Source: Ideonella sp. A 288
Lineage (GTDB): Bacteria; Pseudomonadota; Gammaproteobacteria; Burkholderiales; Burkholderiaceae_C
DNA: 32,793 nucleotides
Direction of reading: 5' to 3'
Assembly: GCF_002198735.1 (NCBI RefSeq)
Contig: NZ_MWLO01000090.1
Coordinates: forward strand, 1 to 32,793
In this document: positions 7,888 to 17,007 of the stretch, piece by piece
Numbering within the stretch: position 1 is the first letter of the stretch
How the letters are laid out: each line of letters begins with the position of its first letter
Translations under genes and position numbers: made by a program
Notes under the pieces: model-generated
Database searches by the model: none
Told to the model about the DNA's origin: nothing
The model's input: only the letters and a program-made list of their open reading frames with translations

Positions 7888-7903
7888 AGGCGCCGCGCGA
7901 CGG

Positions 7904-9397
7904 TCAGCAGCCGCGGGCCAGGCGCCGGCCGGTGAGCGTGCCGCCGGCCTCGGCGCTGCGCCTCCACTCGGTGGCGAGCGCGTTCACCTCGTTGATCGTG
8001 CCCTTCAGCGTCACACCGCCCGCGGTGGCGCTGGCGCCGATGACCATGCTCAGGTTGCTCGACAGATCCCACTGCACCGAGCCCTGCAGCGCCTGCACCT
8101 GCCCGTCGTTGCCGCGCATCTCGCCACTGACCGCGCCGGACGCTGCATCCACCGTCAAGGTCCAGGTGCCCGACGCCGCGCCGGTGAACTGCCCGCCATA
8201 CTGCCCGGCCACCCAGCACAGCCGCTGCAGCGGGGCCGGCGACGGGTTCAGCGGCAGCGGCGCGGGCTGGATGTCGGCGGGCAGGCCCACCAGGCGGCGC
8301 AACTCGGCCGCATCCAGGCCCTGCAGGCTCATGAGCCCATCCAGTTCGGCGGCGTAGTTCAGGTGGCCGTCGCCGGCAGACAGCGCGGCAGCCGGCGCGG
8401 TCAGCGTGCGCACCGGGGCGCCGTACAGATCGGCCGAACGAGTGACTTGCGCCGAGCCCTGCAGGCGGGCCTTCCAGGCGTCCAGCCGGGTGGCCGCAGC
8501 GGCCAGGCGGTTGGTGGTGAGCAGGCGGTCCCAGACAGCGCCACCGGCGGCAAACAGCGCCGCCGGGTCGAGCGCGCCGTCCGCGGCCGTCAGGCCGGGC
8601 TCGGGGCCCAGCGCGGCCACCAGCGCGTCGGTCATCACCGACACGTTGAGCACGTTGTCGGTGGCCATCGGCCCGGCCAGCACGCCATACAGCACGGCCG
8701 TGTTGGGCCGCAGCACGGTGGTGCAGAACACCGGCCCCGGCGGACACCCGACATTGCCGCCGGAGACGCGCGCCATCAGCGGCCAGGCCATCGAGCGCAA
8801 GTCGGGGAACAGGAAGGCGCCGGGGCCGGCCGAGCCGGCAGAGGTGACCGCCGTGGCGGTGCGGCCGTTGCGGTCCTTCACGGTGAGTTCGGCGCCGCGC
8901 AGGTCAGCCCCGTTGACGAGCGCCGTGCCCCGCACCGCGCCGGGGCAGTTGATGCCGCCGGCCGGGCATTCGAAATCGGCCAGCGTGCCGACCACCTGGA
9001 TCTGGCCGCCGCTCAGGCCCGGCCCGAGCACGGCGACCTGGTCGCCGTCGACGCCGACGCAGTTGAGTTCGCCATTGGCGTCGTAGCAGCGGTAGCGGTA
9101 CGGCGCCAGCACCTGGGTGGTCTGCCGCCCGGGAAAGAACTGCGGGTAGGTGAGTTCGGCCCAGTTCAGCAGCACCTCGACATCGAGCGTCGAGGTCGTT
9201 GCCAGCGTACGCCGGCGGGCGTCGCTGGCCATGACGGGGGTGGCAGAGGCACGGCTGTCAACGACCGACCCGGGCTCGCCACCGCCGCAGCCCGTCAGCG
9301 CCAACGTCAGCCCCAACGCCAGCCACGCTGCCAGGGCCATCGCCCCCGCCCGGCACCAAGCTGCCGCACCGTTGATCCGCACCATTGCCGCCCGCAT
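7904..9397 (-). CDS. Secreted lipoprotein of a Burkholderiales-type family, function unknown
   Basis: A 497-residue protein. A hydrophobic signal (about 15-36) ends in the lipobox LTGC (Cys37), so it should be lipidated and exported. Residues about 72-143 (LLNWAELTYPQFFPG, then LGPGLSGG and VGTLADFEC) form a short domain that I recall recurring in many Burkholderiales surface proteins. The central part (about 150-400) resembles nothing I can name. The C-terminal 100 residues (SGTWTLTVDAASGAVSGEMR, then MVIGASATAGGVTLKGTINE) look like a beta-rich, lipocalin-like fold. The ATG at 9397 is chosen because GGAGAAG sits just upstream; the ATG at 9385 is the alternative. It appears to be a single-gene unit, separated from the carboxylase gene by a 26-bp palindrome. 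Confidence 0.85.
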   Translation of the reverse strand: MRAAMVRINGAAAWCRAGAMALAAWLALGLTLALTGCGGGEPGSVVDSRASATPVMASDARRRTLATTSTLDVEVLLNWAELTYPQFFPGRQTTQVLAPYRYRCYDANGELNCVGVDGDQVAVLGPGLSGGQIQVVGTLADFECPAGGINCPGAVRGTALVNGADLRGAELTVKDRNGRTATAVTSAGSAGPGAFLFPDLRSMAWPLMARVSGGNVGCPPGPVFCTTVLRPNTAVLYGVLAGPMATDNVLNVSVMTDALVAALGPEPGLTAADGALDPAALFAAGGAVWDRLLTTNRLAAAATRLDAWKARLQGSAQVTRSADLYGAPVRTLTAPAAALSAGDGHLNYAAELDGLMSLQGLDAAELRRLVGLPADIQPAPLPLNPSPAPLQRLCWVAGQYGGQFTGAASGTWTLTVDAASGAVSGEMRGNDGQVQALQGSVQWDLSSNLSMVIGASATAGGVTLKGTINEVNALATEWRRSAEAGGTLTGRRLARGC

Positions 9398-9418
9398 CGA
9401 CTTCTCCACCGCGATCGC

Positions 9419-9444
9419 CCCCGCGCGGACCGGTCCGCGCGGGG
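9419..9444. promoter_or_regulatory. 26-bp perfect palindrome upstream of the lipoprotein gene
   Basis: The half-site CCCCGCGCGGACC (9419-9431) is followed immediately by its exact reverse complement (9432-9444). The 3' edge toward the gene is 22 bases from the lipoprotein ATG. No spacer interrupts the symmetry. As DNA it could be an operator for a dimeric regulator. As RNA it could fold into a very stable hairpin in the leader of the lipoprotein mRNA or at the end of the carboxylase transcript. Which of these is true cannot be told from sequence. Confidence 0.55.
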
Positions 9445-9473
9445 CATCGTGGCGATGATAGGCCGTCGGGCGG

Positions 9474-9490
9474 CAGGGGGCGCCCCCCTG
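9474..9490 (-). terminator. GC hairpin directly after the carboxylase alpha stop
   Basis: CAGGGGG (9474-9480) and CCCCCTG (9484-9490) form a 7-bp stem with a 3-base loop, 2 bases beyond the minus-strand stop at 9495-9493. The position is right for the end of the four-gene operon. No T-tract follows, so strength is uncertain. Confidence 0.4.
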
Positions 9491-9492
9491 GA

Positions 9493-11460
9493 TCAGGCGC
9501 CGCCCACCTCCAGCAGCACGCGGCGGGTGGCCACCTGGTCGCCGACGGCCACGCTCAGCGCCGTGATGACGCCGGCACACGGCGCGGCATGCACATGCTC
9601 CATCTTCATCGCCTCCAGCGTCACCAGGGGCTGGCCGGCCTGCACGGTGTCGCCCAGCGCGGCCAGCACGGCGACCACGCGGCCGTTCATCGTGGCGCGC
9701 AGCTTGCCGTCGCCCGGGCCTTCGTCGGCGCGCAGCGCCGCGCGGTGGCTGAGGTCGTCCACCGACCAGGTGCGACCGTCGAACCTTAGGCACAGCCGTG
9801 CGCCATCGCGGTGCCAGCGCACCGTCTCGGCCAGGCCGTCGAGGGCCACACGGGCCCAGCCCCGCTCGGGGTCCACCGCCTGCAGTGCGAGCGCGTGCGA
9901 GCGGCCGTCCCAGTCGAGGCCCCAGCGGCCCTCGCCCTGCGCAACGATCGGCACCTGCACCGCTTGCCCATCGAGTTCGAAGCGCAGGCCCACCGGCCAG
10001 CGCGGCGGCAAACCCGCCGAGGCCCCGCCCTCCCCCGCCTGCAGCAACCAGGCGGCCACCGCCGCAGCCCGGCGGCGTTGGTCCGCTGACGGGGCGGCCA
10101 GCAGCGTGTCGGCGTGCTGGTCGATGAAGGCGGTGGTGGCCTGGCCGGCGGCGAAGGCCGGGTGCGCCAGCACGTCGGCCAGAAAGCCCTGGTTGGTGGT
10201 CACGCCCAGCGCCACCGCCTCGTGCAGGCCGCGCCGCAGCCTGCGGCAGGCCTCGTCGCGCGTGGGGCCATGGGCCACCAGCTTGGCGATCATCGAGTCG
10301 TAGTGCGGCGGCACCTCGTCGCCTGGGCGCAGCGCGTGTTCGACGCGCAGGGCCGCGGGCATCTCCCAGCGGTGCATGCGGCCGCTCTGCGGCATGAAGC
10401 CGCGGGCGGCGTCTTCGGCGCACAGGCGCACCTCGATGGCATGGCCGTGGAAGCGCACCTCGTCCTGCGCCAGCGGCAGCGGCTCTCCGGCGGCCACACG
10501 CAACTGCCACTCGACCAGGTCCAGGCCGGTGATGGCCTCGGTCACCGGGTGCTCCACCTGCAGCCGGGTGTTCATCTCCATGAAATAGAAGCGGCCCTCG
10601 CGGTCGAGCAGGAACTCGAGCGTGCCGGCGCCCTCGTAGCGGATGGCGCGCACCGCGGCCACCGCCACCTCGCCCATGCGCGCGCGCAGGTCGGGCGTCA
10701 CCGCCGGCGACGGCGCTTCCTCCACCAGTTTCTGGTGCCGGCGCTGCACCGAGCAGTCGCGCTCGCCCAGGTGGATGGCATGGCCGTGGCGATCGGCGAA
10801 GACCTGGATCTCGATGTGGCGCGGCTCCACGATCGCGCGCTCGAGCAGCACGGTGCCATCGCCGAAGGCGCCCAGCGCCTCGCTGCGCGCGCTGCGCAGC
10901 GCGTCGGCAAAGTCCTCGGCCCGCGTCACCAGGCGCATGCCACGCCCGCCACCGCCGGCGGTGGCCTTGATCATCAGCGGCCAGCCGATCGCGGCGGCCT
11001 CCAGCGCCAGCGTCTCGTCGCGCTGGTCCTCGCCCTGCCAGCCGGGGATGCAGGGCACGCCGGCGGCAATCATCAACGCCTTGGCGCCGGCCTTGTCGCC
11101 CATCGCGCGGATGGCCTCGGGCGACGGGCCGATGAACACCAGCCCGGCGTCGCGGCAGGCCGCGGCGAAGTCCTCATTCTCGGCCAGGAAGCCGTAGCCG
11201 GGGTGCACCGCGTCGGCGCCCGACAGGCGGGCGGCGGCGATCACCTTGTCGATGGCCAGGTAGCTGTCGCGCGGCGCGGGCTCGCCGATGCACACGGCCT
11301 GGTCGGCCTCCAGCACGTGGCGCGCCTGCGCATCGGCGGTGGAGTACACCGCCACCGTGCGGTAGCCCAGGCGGTGCGCGGTGCGCTGGATGCGCAGCGC
11401 GATCTCGCCGCGGTTGGCGATCAGGATCTTGTGGAACGGGGTAGAGGTGTGAGCGGTCAT
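9493..11460 (-). CDS. Acyl-CoA carboxylase alpha subunit: biotin carboxylase plus biotin carrier (methylcrotonyl/geranyl-CoA type)
   Basis: A 655-residue biotin-dependent carboxylase subunit. It has the biotin-carboxylase N-terminal domain (KILIANRGEIALRI at 11-24) and an ATP-grasp domain (KATAGGGGRGMR, then ERDCSVQRRHQK and EMNTRLQVEHPVTE). The biotin-carboxylase C-domain, a middle linker and a biotinyl domain follow, with AMKM and biotin-acceptor Lys619. The layout and length match the alpha subunits of methylcrotonyl-CoA (MccA/LiuD) and geranyl-CoA (AtuF) carboxylases. The ATG at 11460, 2 bp after the upstream dehydrogenase stop, is chosen; the earlier in-frame ATG at 11562 would lie inside that gene. 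Together with the beta subunit at 12632-14248 it would carboxylate a 2,3-unsaturated branched acyl-CoA. The two substrate types cannot be separated by eye. Confidence 0.9.
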   Translation of the reverse strand: MTAHTSTPFHKILIANRGEIALRIQRTAHRLGYRTVAVYSTADAQARHVLEADQAVCIGEPAPRDSYLAIDKVIAAARLSGADAVHPGYGFLAENEDFAAACRDAGLVFIGPSPEAIRAMGDKAGAKALMIAAGVPCIPGWQGEDQRDETLALEAAAIGWPLMIKATAGGGGRGMRLVTRAEDFADALRSARSEALGAFGDGTVLLERAIVEPRHIEIQVFADRHGHAIHLGERDCSVQRRHQKLVEEAPSPAVTPDLRARMGEVAVAAVRAIRYEGAGTLEFLLDREGRFYFMEMNTRLQVEHPVTEAITGLDLVEWQLRVAAGEPLPLAQDEVRFHGHAIEVRLCAEDAARGFMPQSGRMHRWEMPAALRVEHALRPGDEVPPHYDSMIAKLVAHGPTRDEACRRLRRGLHEAVALGVTTNQGFLADVLAHPAFAAGQATTAFIDQHADTLLAAPSADQRRRAAAVAAWLLQAGEGGASAGLPPRWPVGLRFELDGQAVQVPIVAQGEGRWGLDWDGRSHALALQAVDPERGWARVALDGLAETVRWHRDGARLCLRFDGRTWSVDDLSHRAALRADEGPGDGKLRATMNGRVVAVLAALGDTVQAGQPLVTLEAMKMEHVHAAPCAGVITALSVAVGDQVATRRVLLEVGGA

Positions 11461-11462
11461 CG

Positions 11463-12617
<1,155 letters not shown>

Positions 12618-12631
12618 GGTGGATCCTCTGG

Positions 12632-14248
12632 TCAGGGGCGGGCGACGCCGAACTGCATGCGCTGCGGCTGGCGCGCGTCGCCCTCGCGGCACACAGCCAG
12701 CACCTGGGCCAGCACGCTGCGGGTGGCGCGCGGGTCGATCACGCCGTCGTCGAGCAGCAGCGCGCTGGTGGTGAACACGCTCATCTGGCTGTCGAAGCGC
12801 TGGATGATTTGCGCCTGCAGCGCGTCGAGCCTGGCCTGGTCGACCGCGCCCTTGCGCTTCATGGCGGCCTCGGTGACGATGGCCATGGTGCGCGCGGCCT
12901 GCTCGCCGCCCATCACCGCGGTGCGTGCGTTGGGCCAGCTGAAGCAGAAGCGCGGGTGGAAGCCGCGGCCGCACATGCCGTAGTTGCCGGCGCCGAAGCT
13001 GGCACCGCAGTGCAGCGTGATCTGCGGCACCGTGGCGTTGGTCACGGCCTGGATCATCTTGCTGCCGTGCTTGATCATGCCGGCCTCCTCCACCGCCTTG
13101 CCCACCATGTAGCCGGTGGTGTTCTGCAGGTACAGGATGGGCGTGCGGCTCTGGCAGCAGGCCTGGATGAAGTGCGTGGCCTTGGTGGCGCCGGCGTTGT
13201 CGATGGGGCCGTTGTTGGTGATGATGCCGATCCCAAAGCCCTCGATGCGGGCGTGGCCGCACACGGTGGCCGAGCCGTAGTTTTCGCCGAACTCGAGGAA
13301 CTCGCTGTCGTCGACGATGCGGGCGATGACCTGCCGCATGTCCACCGGCCGCTTCAGGTCGGCCGGCATGATGCCCAGCAGCTCTTCGGCGTCGTGGCGC
13401 GGCGGCTTGAAGGCGCGGCGCGGCGCGGCGTCGCCCGACGGCCAGTCGATCTGCCCCATCACTTCGCGCGCCAGGCGCAGGGCGTCGCGGTCGTCCTCGG
13501 CCAGGTAGTCGCCCAGGCCCGAGATGGCGGTGTGCATCTCGGCGCCGCCCAGTTCTTCTTCGGTGGCCACTTCGCCGGTGGCGGCCATCAGCAGCGGCGG
13601 GCCGGCCAGGAAGGCCCGCGAGCGGCCGCGCACCATGATGACGTAGTCGGACAGGCCGGTCTGGTAGGCGCCGCCGGCGGTGGACGAGCCATGCGTCACC
13701 GTGACCACCGGCAGCCCGGCGGCCGACATGCGCGCCAGGTTGCGGAAGGTGCTGCCGCCGTGGATGAAGTGCTGCACCTGGTACTGCAGCAGGTTGGCGC
13801 CGGCGCTTTCCACCAGCTGCACGTAGGGCAGCTTGTTCTCGAGCACCAGCTCCTGGATGCGCAGCTTCTTCTCCAGCCCCATCGGCTGCAGCGCACCGGC
13901 GTCGATGCCCGAATCGGAGGCGCTGACCATGCAGCGCACGCCCGACACCACACCGATGCCGGCGATGACACCGCCGCCGGGCACGCTCTTGTCGAGGTCG
14001 GGCTTGTCGTGGCCCAGGCCGGCCAGCGAGCACAGCTCGAGGTAGGGCGCGCCGGGGTCGAGCAGCAGCGCGATGCGCTCGCGCGGCAGCAGCTGCCCGC
14101 GCGACTCGAAGCGCGCCCGGCTGGCGCCGCTGGCCTCGACGGCGCGGCGCTCGGCGGCGCGCACGCGCTCGAGCTGCGCCAGCATCGCGGCACGGTTCTC
14201 AGCGAATGCGGCGCTGCCGGGGGAGAGGGTGGAATCGAGGATGGCCAT
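12632..14248 (-). CDS. Acyl-CoA carboxylase beta subunit (carboxyltransferase; methylcrotonyl/geranyl-CoA type)
   Basis: A 538-residue carboxyltransferase with two crotonase-like halves. GQLLPRERIALLLDPGAPYL is the N-terminal hallmark. VPGGGVIAGIGVVSGVRCMV and GSSTAGGAYQTGLSDYVIMV form the first half. LYLQNTTGYMVGKAVEEAGM and GGEQAARTMAIVTEAAMKRK form the second. It transfers the carboxyl group from biotin on the alpha subunit (9493-11460) to the gamma carbon of the acyl-CoA. The length equals that of MccB/AtuC. The lack of a nearby hydratase leaves the substrate open between 3-methylcrotonyl-CoA and longer terpenoid acyl-CoAs. The start ATG at 14248 is 18 bp after the first dehydrogenase stop. 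Confidence 0.9.
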   Translation of the reverse strand: MAILDSTLSPGSAAFAENRAAMLAQLERVRAAERRAVEASGASRARFESRGQLLPRERIALLLDPGAPYLELCSLAGLGHDKPDLDKSVPGGGVIAGIGVVSGVRCMVSASDSGIDAGALQPMGLEKKLRIQELVLENKLPYVQLVESAGANLLQYQVQHFIHGGSTFRNLARMSAAGLPVVTVTHGSSTAGGAYQTGLSDYVIMVRGRSRAFLAGPPLLMAATGEVATEEELGGAEMHTAISGLGDYLAEDDRDALRLAREVMGQIDWPSGDAAPRRAFKPPRHDAEELLGIMPADLKRPVDMRQVIARIVDDSEFLEFGENYGSATVCGHARIEGFGIGIITNNGPIDNAGATKATHFIQACCQSRTPILYLQNTTGYMVGKAVEEAGMIKHGSKMIQAVTNATVPQITLHCGASFGAGNYGMCGRGFHPRFCFSWPNARTAVMGGEQAARTMAIVTEAAMKRKGAVDQARLDALQAQIIQRFDSQMSVFTTSALLLDDGVIDPRATRSVLAQVLAVCREGDARQPQRMQFGVARP

Positions 14249-14266
14249 GCGCTTCCCGTTGAGAGA

Positions 14267-15442
14267 TCAGATGCCGAGCTGGCGTGACGCGAGGTCTTTC
14301 ATGATCTCCTCGGAGCCGCCGCCGATCATCATCACCTTGACCTCGCGGTAGATGCGCTCGCTCTTCGTGCCGCGCATGAAGCCCATGCCCCCGAGGATCT
14401 GCACCGCCGCGTCGGCGCAGAACTGCATGCACTGGGTGGCCTCCACCTTGGCCATGCAGATGCGCGCCACCAGCTGGTTGGCGTCGCCACGGCCATGCTG
14501 CTGTGCCGAGGCCAGGTCGTAGATCAGGCAGCGCGACACGTCGATCTTGCGCAGCATGTCCATCAGCTTGTGGCGGATCACCTGGCGCTGCGACAGCGGC
14601 TCGCCGAAGGTGACGCGCTGGCGCGCCCAGTCGAGCGCCTCGTCGAAGCAGGCCTCGGCATAGCCCACGGCCTGCGCCGCCATGCCCAGGCGCTCGCTGT
14701 TGAAGTTGGTCATGAAGGTCTTGAAGCCCCGGTGCTCCTCGCCGATCAGGTTGGCCACCGGCACGCGGCAGCTGTCGAAGCGCAGGTGGGCGGTGTCGCT
14801 GGCCCACCAGCCCATCTTCTTCAGCGCCGTGCGCTCGAGGCCCGGCGTGTCGCCCGGCACCAGCAGCGCCGAGATGCCGTTCGGCCCCTTGCTGGCGGGG
14901 TCGGTGCGCACGGCCACGGTGATGAAATCGGCGCGCATGCCCGAGGTGATGAAGACCTTCTCGCCGGTGACGACGTAGTGGTCGCCATCGCGCACCGCGC
15001 GGGTCTTCAGCGCGGCCACGTCCGAGCCGCCGCCGGGCTCGGTGACGGCCAGCGCGGCGATCTTCTCGCCGGTGAGCACCGGCGGGATGATGCGCGCCTT
15101 GAGTTCGGCACTGCCGTGCGCCAGCACCGGCGGCAGGCCGATGGTGTGCGAGTTGAGCGAGGCGGCCACGCCGCCGCAGCCCGGCCGCGCCATCTCTTCC
15201 GACAGGATCAGCTTGTAGAAGATGTCGGTGGGCGTGCCGCCGTATTCCTCGGGGTAGCCCATGCCCAGCAGGCCGATGGCGGCGGCCTGGCGGTACAGCC
15301 CGCGCGGAAAGGTCTCGGCCTCGTCCCAGTCGTTGACGTGCGGGGTCACCTCGCGCGCGATCCAGTCGCGCAGCATGTGGCGGAACTGCACGTGCTCGGG
15401 CGTGAAGTAGTGGGGGGCAGGAACTGTGTCGAGCAGGCTCAT
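14267..15442 (-). CDS. Acyl-CoA dehydrogenase (first gene of the carboxylase operon)
   Basis: A 391-residue acyl-CoA dehydrogenase. Visible are LAVTEPGGGSDVAALKTRA (131-149), GEKVFITSGMRADFITVAVR (160-179), QRVTFGEPLSQRQVIRHKL and the C-terminal LGGMGFMRGTKSERIYREVK. The C-terminal glutamate motif is replaced by MIGGGSEEIM, and Glu250 in SERL is the likely catalytic base. The ATG at 15442 (MSLLDTV) is chosen; the frame runs further upstream into the divergent intergenic region but has no family-like residues there. It opens the operon to which the carboxylase subunits and the AtuD-like enzyme belong. Two different dehydrogenases in one operon suggest two oxidation steps or two chain lengths. 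Confidence 0.88.
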   Translation of the reverse strand: MSLLDTVPAPHYFTPEHVQFRHMLRDWIAREVTPHVNDWDEAETFPRGLYRQAAAIGLLGMGYPEEYGGTPTDIFYKLILSEEMARPGCGGVAASLNSHTIGLPPVLAHGSAELKARIIPPVLTGEKIAALAVTEPGGGSDVAALKTRAVRDGDHYVVTGEKVFITSGMRADFITVAVRTDPASKGPNGISALLVPGDTPGLERTALKKMGWWASDTAHLRFDSCRVPVANLIGEEHRGFKTFMTNFNSERLGMAAQAVGYAEACFDEALDWARQRVTFGEPLSQRQVIRHKLMDMLRKIDVSRCLIYDLASAQQHGRGDANQLVARICMAKVEATQCMQFCADAAVQILGGMGFMRGTKSERIYREVKVMMIGGGSEEIMKDLASRQLGI

Positions 15443-15527
15443 CGGGCAGGCCTCGGGTCGGGCCCGGTGGGCGGGCAACGGTCGGATCTTGAGTCCCGCC
15501 CCGGCCCCTGTCTTGTGCCCACTGGCT

Positions 15528-15569
15528 GCCAGGCCCGATCTGGCCGGGCGCGACCCGACCGGGCCTGGC
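15528..15569. promoter_or_regulatory. Inverted repeat in the divergent promoter region of the carboxylase operon and the nitroreductase gene
   Basis: GCCAGGCCCGATC (15528-15540) and GACCGGGCCTGGC (15557-15569) are inverted copies matching at 12 of 13 positions, separated by 16 bases. They sit in the 212-bp region from which the carboxylase operon (minus) and the nitroreductase gene (plus) diverge. An operator for a dimeric regulator is plausible. No regulator gene lies next to it. Confidence 0.4.
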
Positions 15570-15654
15570 TCACCCCGACCTCGGCCGCCCGGAGCCCAGG
15601 GGTTCGGCCAACGGTTATCGTAGAAGCCCCTGTCCATGCCCCCGGAGCCCACCC

Positions 15655-16335
15655 ATGAACGTGGCCGACGCCCTCGCCAGCCGCCTTTCCGTCCGCGACT
15701 TCCTGCCCACGCCCGTGCCGGGCGACGTGATCCGTCGCGTGCTCACCACCGCGTCGCGCTCGCCGTCGGGCGGCAACGTGCAGCCCTGGCACATCGACGT
15801 GGTGGCGGGCGACCGGCTCGACGAGTTCAAGGCGCTGATGCAGCGCCGACTGGCCGAGGTGGCCGCTGGCCAGCCGCCGGAACCCACCGACTACGACATC
15901 TACCCCAAGGACCTGGTGGCGCCCTACCGCGACTACCGCTTCAAGCTCGGCGAGGACATGTACGCCCGCCTGGGCATCCCGCGCGACGACAAGCCGGCGC
16001 GGCTGCGCTGGTTTGCGCGCAACTTTGCGTTCTTCGGCGCGCCGATGGCGCTGTTCTGCTCGATCGACCGCCGCATGGGCCCACCGCAGTGGAGCGACCT
16101 GGGCATGTTCCTGCAGTCGGTGATGCTGCTGCTGCGCGAGGAGGGGCTGGACAGCTGCCCGCAGGAATGCTGGTCGGTGTACCCGCGCACGGTGAGCGCC
16201 TTCATCGGCCTGCCGCCCGAGCGCATGCTCTTCTGCGGCATGGCCATCGGCCAGCGCAACCCCGCGCACCCGGTGAACGGGCTGGCCAGCGAACGCGCGC
16301 CGCTCGACGCCTTCGCGCGCTTCCACGGCTGCTGA
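15655..16335 (+). CDS. Nitroreductase-family FMN oxidoreductase
   Basis: A 226-residue cytoplasmic flavoprotein. SRLSVRDF (9-16) and SRSPSGGNVQPWHI (34-47) are the FMN-binding signatures of the NfnB/BluB-like nitroreductase superfamily. EEGLDSCPQECWSVYP in the second half and the C-terminal FCGMAIGQRNPAHPVN are also typical. It would use NAD(P)H to reduce nitroaromatics, quinones or a related electrophile. The ATG at 15655 has GGAG (15644-15647) 7 bases upstream. It is a single gene divergent from the carboxylase operon and convergent with the isomerase/GST pair, with a perfect hairpin between them. Confidence 0.88.
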   Translation: MNVADALASRLSVRDFLPTPVPGDVIRRVLTTASRSPSGGNVQPWHIDVVAGDRLDEFKALMQRRLAEVAAGQPPEPTDYDIYPKDLVAPYRDYRFKLGEDMYARLGIPRDDKPARLRWFARNFAFFGAPMALFCSIDRRMGPPQWSDLGMFLQSVMLLLREEGLDSCPQECWSVYPRTVSAFIGLPPERMLFCGMAIGQRNPAHPVNGLASERAPLDAFARFHGC

Positions 16336-16354
16336 CGCCCGCGCGGTGTGCCAC

Positions 16355-16373
16355 GGCGCCGGGGCCCGGCGCC
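16355..16373. terminator. Perfect GC hairpin between convergent genes
   Basis: GGCGCCGGG (16355-16363) and CCCGGCGCC (16365-16373) are exact inverted copies around one base. They lie between the plus-strand stop of the nitroreductase gene and the minus-strand stop of the isomerase gene, so the hairpin can serve both transcripts. It lacks a T-tract on either side. Confidence 0.5.
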
Positions 16374-16395
16374 CATGCGCCGGCGCTGCGCGGGT

Positions 16396-17007
16396 TCAGG
16401 GTGCCGAGATGCGCCGCAGCACCGCCTCGCGCACCAGGGGCAGGCGGTCGTTGCCGAAGTACATGTCGTCGCCGGCGACGAAGATCGTCGGCGAGCCGAA
16501 GGCGCCGCGGGCGATGGCCTCGTCGGTGTTGGCCTTGAGCTGCGCCTTGATCTCGGGGCGCGCGATGCCCTCGAAGAACGCCGCCTCGTCCACGCCCAGA
16601 CGCTGGCACAGCGCGGCCAGCACGGCGTCCTGCGAGATGTCCTGGTCGCGCGTCCAGTAGGCCTCGAACACGCTCTCGGCAAACGGCACCAGCAGCCCTT
16701 GCGGCGCCAGCAGCAGGCAGCCACGCATCGCCTTGACGCTGTTGACCGGGAACACGCTGGGCGGGAACTTGATCTTCACGCCACAGTGGTGGGCCCAGTC
16801 GGACAGGTCTTTCCGGTGATAGGCCTGCTTGGCCGGCACGCCGCGTTCGCGCGACTCATAGACGCTGGGGTTCACCGCATTGAAGATGCCGCCCACCAGC
16901 ACCGGCCGCCAGCGCACCGACACGCCCAGCTCGGCGGCCAGGGGCTGCAGGTTCCGGAACGCCAGCCAGGTCCAGGGGCTGGAACAGTCGAAGAAGCACT
17001 CGATCAT
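16396..17007 (-). CDS. 2-hydroxychromene-2-carboxylate isomerase-like (DsbA/GST-kappa fold)
   Basis: A 203-residue thioredoxin-fold protein of the HCCA isomerase (NahD)/GST-kappa family. The N-terminal motif FFDCSSPWTWLAF (5-17) occupies the active site, with the catalytic serine position at Ser9/Ser10. RPVLVGGIFNAVNP, the helical insert with KDLSDWAHHCG and the C-terminal FGSPTIFVAGDDMYFGNDRL agree with the family. Such enzymes isomerise aromatic-ring degradation intermediates using glutathione. The ATG at 17007 overlaps the upstream GST stop in ATGA; the longer open frame to 17388 is discarded since it runs through the GST gene. The pairing with a GST gene suggests a glutathione-dependent step on a xenobiotic or aromatic compound, which is inference. 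Confidence 0.87.
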   Translation of the reverse strand: MIECFFDCSSPWTWLAFRNLQPLAAELGVSVRWRPVLVGGIFNAVNPSVYESRERGVPAKQAYHRKDLSDWAHHCGVKIKFPPSVFPVNSVKAMRGCLLLAPQGLLVPFAESVFEAYWTRDQDISQDAVLAALCQRLGVDEAAFFEGIARPEIKAQLKANTDEAIARGAFGSPTIFVAGDDMYFGNDRLPLVREAVLRRISAP

